From positions 1-64,000 of the forward strand of contig CAYNTO010000017.1 of NCBI GenBank assembly GCA_964400355.1: DNA of 64,000 nucleotides. The letters are read 5' to 3'. Each line of letters starts with the position of its first letter. Position 1 is the stretch's first letter. This document shows positions 31,029 to 37,916 of this stretch, one piece after another. The notes below the pieces were generated by a model. It did no database searches, was not told the origin of the DNA, and was given only the letters and a program-made list of their open reading frames with translations. The DNA comes from JACKAL01 sp964400355 (GTDB taxonomy: Bacteria; Bdellovibrionota; Bdellovibrionia; Bdellovibrionales; JAGQZY01). The position numbers and the translations under genes are program-made.

Positions 31029-31460
31029 ATGAAAACACTTTTAGGTTTTACAATTTTTATTTTAAGCGTGCACGCCAGCGCTGCGCAAACACTGTTGTAT
31101 TCGCTCAACACCAGTCCTAAAGAAAATCTCAATTGTAGCGTATCGGTCCTTGTCGATTTTGATTCGGCACAAATGACAGTGATTCGCCTTGAGGCTCCGG
31201 GAAGCAAATACGATATCAATAATTTTCACAAACGCCCCAAGTACTACGACAACTACTCACGCCGCTACGACCTGAAAAAACTTTTCCCCAATATCGACAC
31301 CCATCAGATCCAAACTCTGAACGCCAAGCTCACCTTTACAAAAGGCCAAACTCTAGAGCTGGTCGCCACTCTGTTTGAAGGTCAAAAATACCGCGCCAAG
31401 CGCGACATCGCCGACTTCCTCCGCCCCGCCGAGAAAAGCTGCCTGCTGAAATTGAAATAG
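31029..31460 (+). CDS. small secreted protein downstream of giant lipoprotein
   Basis: A 143-residue protein with a clear signal peptide (about residues 1-19, ending ASAA before QT). No family is recognised. The mature part is basic, with a Lys/Arg/Tyr-rich middle (KRPKYYDNYSRRYDLKK) and two cysteines, Cys37 and the one near the C terminus (SCLLKLK), which could form a disulfide. It starts 6 bp after the stop codon of the giant gene and must be co-transcribed with it, so a role as chaperone, anchor partner or accessory of the giant lipoprotein is a reasonable guess but unproven. The stop codon is followed after 2 bp by the left arm of foldback element 1. Confidence 0.8.
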   Translation: MKTLLGFTIFILSVHASAAQTLLYSLNTSPKENLNCSVSVLVDFDSAQMTVIRLEAPGSKYDINNFHKRPKYYDNYSRRYDLKKLFPNIDTHQIQTLNAKLTFTKGQTLELVATLFEGQKYRAKRDIADFLRPAEKSCLLKLK

Positions 31461-31462
31461 CC

Positions 31463-31618
31463 GGCTGAGGGTTTTGGGTGGGGATTTTTTAGGATGTGCT
31501 TTTTCCGCGGACGCCCATCCATGGCCTGCGCACTCGTCGCCTCCGGCGATCGCGTCCCGCTCTCGTGAGCCCGCAGAAAAAACACATCCTAAAAAATCCC
31601 CACCCAAAACCCTCAGCC
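31463..31618. repeat. foldback element 1 (48-bp arms, 60-bp loop)
   Basis: Inverted arms 31463-31510 and 31571-31618 pair at 46 of 48 positions. The left arm begins 2 bp after the stop codon of the small secreted protein gene. The GC-rich loop contains a nested hairpin TCGCC-TCC-GGCGA (31537-31549). The inner ~92 bp, from TGTGCTTTTT to AAAAAACACA, recur in inverted orientation in element 2 with about 90% identity, while the outer ~33 bp of each arm are private to this site. It may act as a very strong RNA hairpin or bidirectional terminator; it may also be a small mobile or replication-derived element. Confidence 0.85.
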
Positions 31619-31764
31619 TCAATAAGGCATAAAAAAAAGCTTGCACCCACCTTTTCTCCCAATTACTAAAACGCCAAGCACCCGGTCTCACACCCCACAC
31701 CCCTCTTCTCTCCACGAAGTCTTTTCTCCTCAGCGAGCGCAGCGACGCTTCATAAGATGAGTTC

Positions 31765-31925
31765 GCTTTTCTTTTTCCCCGTTTCCTCATTTTTCTTCAT
31801 GTGTTTTTTGAGCGGGCTCACGAGAGCGGGACGCGATCGCCAAAGGCGACGAGTGCGCAGGCCAGGAGGGCCGTCCGCGCAAAAAGCACATGAAGAAAAA
31901 TGAGGAAATGGGGAAAAAGAAAAGC
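31765..31925. repeat. foldback element 2 (51-bp arms, 59-bp loop)
   Basis: Arms 31765-31815 and 31875-31925 pair at 48 of 51 positions. The loop has a nested hairpin TCGCC-AAA-GGCGA (31837-31849); compared with element 1 the stem is kept and only the loop bases differ. The core is the inverted copy of the element 1 core, but the outer arms are unrelated to those of element 1. Its right end abuts the terminator hairpin of the HNH-nuclease gene. The 146 bp between elements 1 and 2 (31619-31764) hold no gene that I can support. Confidence 0.85.
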
Positions 31926-31942
31926 CTGGCACAAACCAGGCT
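31914..31942 (-). terminator. intrinsic terminator of HNH-nuclease gene
   Basis: Read on the minus strand, AGCCTGG and CCAGGCT form a perfect 7-bp stem around TTTGTG and are followed directly by TTTCTTTTT. It lies about 30 bp after the stop codon of the nuclease gene. The T-tract is also the outer part of the right arm of foldback element 2, so the arm sequence appears to derive from this terminator. Confidence 0.8.
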
Positions 31943-31973
31943 GAATACACTCACAAGAGATGAGGAGGAAAAG

Positions 31974-32444
31974 CTACCCGCAGCCTTCGACGTGGGAGAG
32001 ATCGAGCTGGAGTTTGAGTTTTTCTTCGAGGAGAATTCGTACAGCGTCTTCGGACTGCATCTGGCCGGAGCTAACGGCATTGTACAGTTCCTGTTCGAGA
32101 TTTTGGCGGGTTTCTTTAACGAGCATGTGCTCAGGCCATAAGTTGTCGTGAGAATTATTACCACCGAGTGCGAGCGGAACCATGTGGTCGATGGTGTAAC
32201 GGTGTTTGCATTTGATATCGACTTTGTACTTTTTGTAGACGGAGTTTTTATCGCCCTTACTCACGTTGCGATGGCAGTACACCATTTTTTCCGGATATCG
32301 ATATCCGTCGAAATCGCGGTCGCTCTCTGCGCAGAAATCCCCTGGCGTGATTTCCTCATTCGGCGTTACCGGAATCGGAAAAAACGGATCCGCGTAGGCG
32401 AACATATTGGCGGTCAAAACAAACAAGACAACTACTATCTTCAT
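31974..32444 (-). CDS. secreted HNH-type nuclease
   Basis: A 156-residue protein with an N-terminal signal peptide (about 1-18). The HNH-like core is near residues 83-105: YTIDHMVPLALGG followed by NNSHDNLWPE, the usual DH-x(5)-GG and N-L-W-P-E pattern of secreted HNH endonucleases. A CHR motif upstream and two more cysteines may bind metal or form disulfides. By family it should cleave DNA, and the signal peptide puts it in the periplasm or outside, fitting nutrient scavenging or prey DNA digestion. ATG 32444 was chosen because a GGGGGG ribosome site lies about 6 nt upstream; TTG 32447 is the alternative. The gene is convergent with the giant-gene operon and ends at its own intrinsic terminator. 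Confidence 0.8.
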   Translation of the reverse strand: MKIVVVLFVLTANMFAYADPFFPIPVTPNEEITPGDFCAESDRDFDGYRYPEKMVYCHRNVSKGDKNSVYKKYKVDIKCKHRYTIDHMVPLALGGNNSHDNLWPEHMLVKETRQNLEQELYNAVSSGQMQSEDAVRILLEEKLKLQLDLSHVEGCG

Positions 32445-32617
32445 CAAAGCCCCCCGGCCTCTATTTGCTTAACACAATAATCCTAGCAACATCGGACGCA
32501 TCCGACAAAAGTCTATTTGTCAGGATTCTGTTAAGATGTCCATTTTTGAAGCATCCTCGAATGATCGCAGCGCGTCAGTAAGCCATTTATCCGCCCAATC
32601 CTGCCATTCAGGCGGGG

Positions 32618-32647
32618 TTGACGGGCTTAGACGTGGACACTTAAAAG
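32618..32647 (+). promoter_or_regulatory. candidate promoter of HtrA-type protease gene
   Basis: TTGACG (32618-32623) and TAAAAG (32642-32647) are separated by 18 bp, 73 bp before the ATG. The -35 box matches consensus at 5 of 6 positions and the -10 box at 4 of 6. Upstream are two small hairpins (TCGGA/TCCGA at 32492-32505 and GACAAA/TTTGTC at 32504-32521) of unknown meaning. Confidence 0.35.
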
Positions 32648-32720
32648 ACAATGTACATATTGAAGTTGTTCTCGAAATCCGTCATGGAAACGGGTTTTAA
32701 ATGGATGAGGAGGTATTTCC

Positions 32721-33830
32721 ATGCAGATATTCAGTTTGGTTTTAGGTGGTTTTTTGGCTCTCAGCACCCTCGCGGCCCACGCCGACCCCACCCCTCCACC
32801 CACCGAACAGCAAAAAATCAAATCCTGGTTTCTTGAAGACGAAAAAAACACGATTGCCACGTTTAATGGAAGCGCCGATTCGGTGGTGTTCGTAAACACA
32901 AAAACCTTTGTCCGCGATTTCTTCTCCCGCGACGTTTATGAAGTGCCCTCGGGCGCCGGTACAGGATTTATCTGGGACCGTGCAGGCCACATCGTTACAA
33001 ATTACCATGTGATCGAAAATCACTCTAAAAACCAACCTGTGAGCGTGACATTAAAAGACGGGCGTTCGCTCGACGCTAAAATCGTAGGCTTTGAAGCCCA
33101 CCGCGACATCGCCGTTCTTAAAATTGAAGAGCCTAAAAATTTACCGGTGGGTTTTTCAGAAAAATTGGCCGACTCCTCCGACATCCAGGTGGGCCAAAAA
33201 ACAATTGCCATTGGAAACCCGTTTGAACTTTCACACACCCTCACTACCGGCGTTGTTTCGGCCATGGGTCGCAACGTGCCATCGCCCGTCCCCGGCATTT
33301 CTAACCGCGACATGATCCAAACTGACGCTGCCATTAACCCCGGAAACTCAGGCGGGCCTCTGATGGATAGCCGTGGTTATCTCATCGGAATGAACACTTC
33401 TATCTACTCCCAAAGCGGCAGCTCGGCAGGAGTGGGTTTCGCAGTGCCGAGCAACACCATCAAACGCATCGTTACCCAATTGATTAAAAACGGAAAAATT
33501 TCCCAACCAGGCTTGGGTATTCAACTCGTGCCTGATCGCCTCGCAAAATATCTTGGCGTTAAAGAAGGTGTGGCAATATTGGGCTTTATCGAAAATCAAC
33601 CGAGCGCCGCTGCCAGAGCCGGTCTCAAGGGCAGCAAAGCCGGTTCGCGCGGTCGCCCACCAGAACTGGGCGACATTATTACCCACATCGACGGCAAGCC
33701 CGTGAATGATCGCGACGATATCTACAACGTCCTCGAGAACCACGCTGTTGGCGACAAAGTTAAAGTGGCCTACTTGCGCAAGAACAAAAAGGCAACAACG
33801 GATGTCATACTTCAAGAGATCAAAGAGTGA
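32721..33830 (+). CDS. periplasmic HtrA/Deg-type serine protease
   Basis: A 369-residue S1C trypsin-like protease with a single PDZ domain (DegS/HtrA layout). Residues 1-21 form a signal peptide (ending AHA before DPTPPP). The catalytic triad is visible: His96 in TNYHVIEN, Asp129 in HRDIAVLK and Ser210 in NPGNSGGPL. The PDZ domain occupies about 260-365 (QPGLGIQLVPDR to VKVAYLRK). The family cleaves or refolds misfolded envelope proteins. ATG 32721 has GAGGAGG about 8 nt upstream. The gene is convergent with the subtilase gene (48-bp gap). Whether it is soluble (DegP-like, though DegP usually has two PDZ domains) or tethered by an uncleaved signal (DegS-like) cannot be settled; the short cleavable-looking signal favours a soluble form. 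Confidence 0.95.
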   Translation: MQIFSLVLGGFLALSTLAAHADPTPPPTEQQKIKSWFLEDEKNTIATFNGSADSVVFVNTKTFVRDFFSRDVYEVPSGAGTGFIWDRAGHIVTNYHVIENHSKNQPVSVTLKDGRSLDAKIVGFEAHRDIAVLKIEEPKNLPVGFSEKLADSSDIQVGQKTIAIGNPFELSHTLTTGVVSAMGRNVPSPVPGISNRDMIQTDAAINPGNSGGPLMDSRGYLIGMNTSIYSQSGSSAGVGFAVPSNTIKRIVTQLIKNGKISQPGLGIQLVPDRLAKYLGVKEGVAILGFIENQPSAAARAGLKGSKAGSRGRPPELGDIITHIDGKPVNDRDDIYNVLENHAVGDKVKVAYLRKNKKATTDVILQEIKE

Positions 33831-33878
33831 TCGCGCGACCGGTTGATTTCTTGAGGCAACAGCGCTCAACACTCTGAA

Positions 33879-35399
33879 CTACGGCAACACTGGATAGCTG
33901 ATGTTTGGGGTGTTCTTCGGGAGAGATTCAAAAAAATTTCTGGCTTCGACAGTCGGGTGTAAGAGATAGGCCTTTATCGCTGCATTGAGTTCTTTTTGAG
34001 ATAAACAACTGCTGCTCTTTGCCTTGCTACCGATGGTGTGCTTGGCCTTTTCCAGAGCGCGCTTTGCTTCGGCCTCGTAGTTGTAGCTTGCGGGATTATC
34101 GATTTCGCGCGTGATACAACCGTCTTCGCCACTGCACTTTTTCGAAATTTCTTTTGCAACGCGAAACATCTTATAGCTGTTTAAGAATGGCGCACCGAAA
34201 CGCGTTGGTATTCCTGTTTTAGATATGAGCGTTTTAAGATTTTTATTAGAAATTTTAGGCAAAATTGCTTTTACGTTTGCAATCGCTCCGGAGAGTACTG
34301 GCGCCGCGCTACTGGTGGCCAGGGTACCAGAGCGATGGGTGTTGAAGCTACCGCTCATTCCAAAATTGCCACTGGGTACGTAAGCTGTAACTTTATTTCT
34401 GTTCACAGTTTGATCGAGATCTTTACCATAGACCGACCCCGCAACAAACATATCATCGCTCGCAAACTTTTCAAGCTCTGGAGAAAAACTGTCGTCATTG
34501 CCTGCGGCAATCACCAGTGTCTGGGCGCGCGCCAATTCATGGAACTTTTCAAATATAAATTCATTGGCATTTTTGACATTTTGAATGTCTTGCGACGTCG
34601 GATTTTTAAGATCGGCTGCCGTGAGTCCCAGGTAGCCCGAAAAATTAATGACGTCGGCCTTTTCTTTTTTTACCTGGTCGACAATTTCTACTGCCGTGCT
34701 CAACTCCACAGCGGTCTTGGCCGTATTGCTCGAGTTTCTCCACGCTCCCGAATCCAAATACATCTGGAAGAAATCGTGAAATTTAACTTTCTCCTGAGGA
34801 TTCGAAAGCACAAACGCACCATTCCCACGCGCCAAAAGAATATTGGAAACAGAGGTTCCATGTAGGAGTTCCTTTGTCGTGCACTGAGCCGGCACCGGAT
34901 TCGCCTCGCGCGAAATACAAGAGGGGTCCAAGTATCCATCAATAACCGAAAAGGACACCGGCGCCACGGTCGCACTGTCCCGTTCCTCACGAATCAACTC
35001 GGTGCCCGTCAGCACTTGGCCTGCACTGAGAATATAATCCAGTTTACGCGCACCCGCAGGTGGCACACACTGCAAGTGCCCCTCCAGCTCCGCATTTTCC
35101 GAAACACTAGGGTCCACGCCCTCGAGCGGTTTCTCTTTAATCTCATCGGCAGGAAAAAAACGGACATTCAAATTTTTAAAGCATAGATTTGATTTCCTGC
35201 GAATGTGCGAACACCAATCCCCACGAACACTACTAAAGACGTAAGTGCCTTCAAAAGAGGTTTTCTTCATCCCCCTCAGATCCCGAGGAAGACAAGGCGC
35301 CTTCCCCAAACACTGAATCACATAACTATTACTCCGCCCCGCAACAGCCACCTCAAACAAAAATGATGAAACAAGAAACATTAAAAAGATTCTCTTCAT
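33879..35399 (-). CDS. secreted subtilisin-like (S8) serine protease
   Basis: A 506-residue secreted protease. A signal peptide covers about 1-20 (MKRIFLMFLV...VAVA). Catalytic residues of the S8 family can be placed: Asp154 (SVIDGYLD), His180 (LLHGTSVS), Asn301 of the oxyanion hole (VIAAGNDDS) and Ser363 (ATSSAAPVLSG, a variant of GTSxAAP). About 130 residues between signal and Asp form a Cys-containing N-terminal region, possibly a propeptide. The C-terminal ~110 residues after the catalytic domain are basic and include KCSGEDGC and another Cys. A start at 35423 is possible, but ATG 35399 begins the signal peptide. Expected role is extracellular or prey-protein degradation. The gene lies behind the lipoprotein gene 35669-36322, separated from it by foldback element 3. 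Confidence 0.9.
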   Translation of the reverse strand: MKRIFLMFLVSSFLFEVAVAGRSNSYVIQCLGKAPCLPRDLRGMKKTSFEGTYVFSSVRGDWCSHIRRKSNLCFKNLNVRFFPADEIKEKPLEGVDPSVSENAELEGHLQCVPPAGARKLDYILSAGQVLTGTELIREERDSATVAPVSFSVIDGYLDPSCISREANPVPAQCTTKELLHGTSVSNILLARGNGAFVLSNPQEKVKFHDFFQMYLDSGAWRNSSNTAKTAVELSTAVEIVDQVKKEKADVINFSGYLGLTAADLKNPTSQDIQNVKNANEFIFEKFHELARAQTLVIAAGNDDSFSPELEKFASDDMFVAGSVYGKDLDQTVNRNKVTAYVPSGNFGMSGSFNTHRSGTLATSSAAPVLSGAIANVKAILPKISNKNLKTLISKTGIPTRFGAPFLNSYKMFRVAKEISKKCSGEDGCITREIDNPASYNYEAEAKRALEKAKHTIGSKAKSSSCLSQKELNAAIKAYLLHPTVEARNFFESLPKNTPNISYPVLP

Positions 35400-35476
35400 G
35401 TTAGTAACATACCATATCAACATATAAAATTACGAATCCATTCCAATCTTCCTCACACCGCTCCCCACCCACCCAC

Positions 35477-35669
35477 AACTTTTTCCTCTAAGAGAGTCTT
35501 CATTTTTGCAATATGGGATTTTACGAACTCCCGTGCGAACGCCGCGTATCCGGGTTGCGGCGCGACGGCACTTGCCGTCGTGACGCAATCCGAAGACGCG
35601 CGCGTGTCCGCGAGGGCGTGAGTAAAATCCCATATTGCAAAAATGAAGACTCTCTTAGAGGAAAAAGTT
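35477..35669. repeat. foldback element 3 (perfect 48-bp arms, 97-bp loop)
   Basis: Arms 35477-35524 and 35622-35669 are perfect reverse complements over all 48 bp. The right arm starts at the last base of the stop codon of the lipoprotein gene, so on the minus strand the element is that gene's immediate 3' untranslated region. The GC-rich loop has a nested imperfect hairpin at 35555-35588 with CGACGGCA/TGCCGTCG at its tip and TTGCG/CGCAA at its base. Its arms are unlike those of elements 1 and 2, and the loop resembles theirs only loosely. Confidence 0.9.
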
Positions 35670-36322
35670 TACGGCTCGATGCAGTTGTAGAAAGCCGGAG
35701 TTTGCGGTGCTCCACGCAAGCGCATGGTCCACTGGTTCTTCGTGCCTTTTTGAGTGAGCATCATCTGCAGGCCCGGTACGGTCGTGACAAATTTTTCGCC
35801 CATGGATTGAGCGCAGCCTTCGAAGACTTCGTAAGGCACCTGGACAGTTTGGCCGTCGAGGCAGGTGAACTTCATTTTGTCGCCGGTGAAATCAAATTTC
35901 ATAGATTTTTGTGAGGCTTTAAGGGTGACTTCAAATTTTTGCGGCGTACCTTTTACGCGCAAGCATTCGTTCACGCTGTCTGGAAACACGCGGAAGTCGA
36001 TGGGCGTATTGTTCGGATCCACCGGAACGGAAAACTGAATGGCGGGATTGGCAAAGGCCACCAGCTTGCCTTCGTCATTGGTACAAAATTCTTTGGTTTG
36101 ATTAAAAGTTTCGGTGGCCGTGCCATCGCCCATACAGGCGGTGATCTGCTCGGCGGATTCGGACCAGCAGGTTTTTGAAAAATCGAACTCGCAAACAGTG
36201 GGCTTTTGCGCGGGAGGTGGTGTGGGGCTGCCAGAACCGGCATTGCCCTTGTCGTAGGATGAATTTAATCCGTCACAACCCAAAACCCCTGCTAAAACCA
36301 TTAGTGCCAGTGCTTTTTTCAT
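35669..36322 (-). CDS. hypothetical lipoprotein, Cys-rich
   Basis: A 217-residue protein with a lipoprotein signal: MKKALALMVLAGVLGC, Cys16 in the lipobox LGC, followed by Asp, which in enterobacteria would retain it in the inner membrane (rules may differ here). A Ser/Gly/Pro linker (about 20-40) precedes a globular part with eight further cysteines, probably disulfide-bonded. No known family is recognised. It starts 5 bp after pilR and is probably co-transcribed with the pil operon, so a pilus-related role is possible but not shown. The 3' end is followed at once by foldback element 3. Confidence 0.8.
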   Translation of the reverse strand: MKKALALMVLAGVLGCDGLNSSYDKGNAGSGSPTPPPAQKPTVCEFDFSKTCWSESAEQITACMGDGTATETFNQTKEFCTNDEGKLVAFANPAIQFSVPVDPNNTPIDFRVFPDSVNECLRVKGTPQKFEVTLKASQKSMKFDFTGDKMKFTCLDGQTVQVPYEVFEGCAQSMGEKFVTTVPGLQMMLTQKGTKNQWTMRLRGAPQTPAFYNCIEP

Positions 36323-36327
36323 CTGCT

Positions 36328-37740
36328 TTATCCTTCGTCATCCAGTTCATCGTCGGAGATGGAACCCAGGTTGTACTTTTCCACACGATAGCGCATGGAC
36401 CTAAATGTGATACCTAAAAGTTTCGCTGCCCGTTTTTTAACACCATTAGCGGCGTGAATAGCTTTTACGATTAGCTCTTTTTCAATCTGACCGATAATTT
36501 TGTCTAAGTCTACACCTTCTTCCGTAATTTCAATCCCTTCGCTGGAAACCATTTCGCGGCGGCCAGAGGTTGTTTTTACGAATGGCGGCAAACTTTCCGG
36601 CAAAATCGAGGCACCGGCTTCGAGCGCCACTGTGCGCTCGATGATGTTTTCAAGTTCCCGCACGTTGCCTGGATAATCGTAACCTTTTAGAACAGCCAAT
36701 GCTTCTTGGCTGATCCCCGAAATAGTTTTACTCAAGCGTTCGTTGTATTTTTTTAAGAAATGCTTGGCTAAGATGGCAACGTCGTCTTTGCGCTCACGCA
36801 AAGAGGGAGTGCGAATTTGAATCACGTTCAATCGGTAATACAAATCTTGGCGGAATGTGCCAGCCTTCACCATTTCTTCCAAATCGCGATTGGTGGCGGC
36901 GATCAATCGCACGGTCACATGTGTGTCATCATTGGATCCCACACGACGAATAACGCGCTCCTGAATAGAACGAAGCATTTTTACCTGAATCGTCAAAGGC
37001 AATTCACCCACTTCATCCAAAAACAGTGTTCCACCATCGGCCGCCTCAAAAAGACCCGGCTTGTCGGCAATGGCTCCGGTAAATGAGCCCTTCTTGTGAC
37101 CAAACATTTCTGATTCCATGAGCGATTCTGGAATCGCTCCGCAGTTGACAGATATAAACGGTTTTTCTTTGAGTATGCCGTTGTAGTGAATCGCTTTGGC
37201 GACCATTTCTTTACCAGTACCGCTCTCTCCTGTGATCAAAACGTTGGTCGGAGAATCCGATACACGCTTCACCAGATCATAAACCTGATGCATAGCCGGT
37301 GAGTTACCCACCAAGTTCTGAAACGAAAATTCTTTTGTGAGCTCACGCTTCAGTGAAATGTTTTCGTTTTCTAGAGTTTTGCTCTTCAAAGCATTCGCAA
37401 TATTAATGCGGACTTCATCTAGCTTAAAGGGCTTGGTGATATAATCGTATGCGCCATTCTTCATGGCTTCCACAGCTGTTTCAGTGGTGCCGAAAGCAGT
37501 GATGAGCATAAATAATGTATTCGGATAATTGTCTTTTACAATTTTTAAGAGCTCTAAGCCCGTGATATGCGGCATCTGCAGATCGGAGATTACCAATTCG
37601 AAGGACTTCTTTTTAAGAATCTCATCTGCTTTTTGGCCATCTTCAACGCAAGTGACATCGTAGCCCTCTTTTTTGAGCATGATATTGAGGAACTCTCTTA
37701 TTGATTCTTCGTCATCGACGACCAAGATACGTGGCTTCAT
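36328..37740 (-). CDS. pilR: sigma-54 response regulator PilR
   Basis: A 470-residue NtrC-family activator: receiver domain 1-120 with the phosphoacceptor Asp53 (VISDLQMP), AAA+ domain about 140-375 with Walker A GESGTGKE, the sigma-54 contact loop GSFTGA, Walker B GGTLFLDEV and the R-finger region, and a C-terminal Fis-type helix-turn-helix (about 425-460). The GSFTGA form instead of GAFTGA is common in PilR proteins. It should activate sigma-54 promoters, classically pilA, upon phosphorylation by PilS. AAGG lies 9 nt before the ATG. There are 176 bp between it and pilS, so it may have its own promoter. Confidence 0.93.
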   Translation of the reverse strand: MKPRILVVDDEESIREFLNIMLKKEGYDVTCVEDGQKADEILKKKSFELVISDLQMPHITGLELLKIVKDNYPNTLFMLITAFGTTETAVEAMKNGAYDYITKPFKLDEVRINIANALKSKTLENENISLKRELTKEFSFQNLVGNSPAMHQVYDLVKRVSDSPTNVLITGESGTGKEMVAKAIHYNGILKEKPFISVNCGAIPESLMESEMFGHKKGSFTGAIADKPGLFEAADGGTLFLDEVGELPLTIQVKMLRSIQERVIRRVGSNDDTHVTVRLIAATNRDLEEMVKAGTFRQDLYYRLNVIQIRTPSLRERKDDVAILAKHFLKKYNERLSKTISGISQEALAVLKGYDYPGNVRELENIIERTVALEAGASILPESLPPFVKTTSGRREMVSSEGIEITEEGVDLDKIIGQIEKELIVKAIHAANGVKKRAAKLLGITFRSMRYRVEKYNLGSISDDELDDEG

Positions 37741-37916
37741 AGTGATTTACCTTTCTAACGGTCCTGCAGTAAAAAGTTGACGCAAAAAATGTCACTCCAC
37801 TGTTTCTACATTTTCCGATGGCTGGACTTTTTGTGCAAGTGGTTAGAATATTTATCGAATAGCGACTGGACTATGAAACAGTGGGGATGGACATACACCT
37901 AGACCATACGTCATGA

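Noticed and set aside
31619..31764. Third foldback remnant between elements 1 and 2
   Set aside because: There is a GCG-rich patch (AGCGAGCGCAGCGACGC) but no convincing arms.
31353..31790. Minus-strand frame across foldback element 1
   Set aside because: It runs through the palindrome and the antisense of a real gene; no ribosome site or recognisable domain.
32148..32480. Plus-strand frame opposite the HNH nuclease
   Set aside because: Antisense shadow of a gene with clear signal peptide and HNH motif.
36900..37130. Non-functional sigma-54 contact loop in PilR (GSFTGA)
   Set aside because: This variant is common in PilR proteins and is considered functional.
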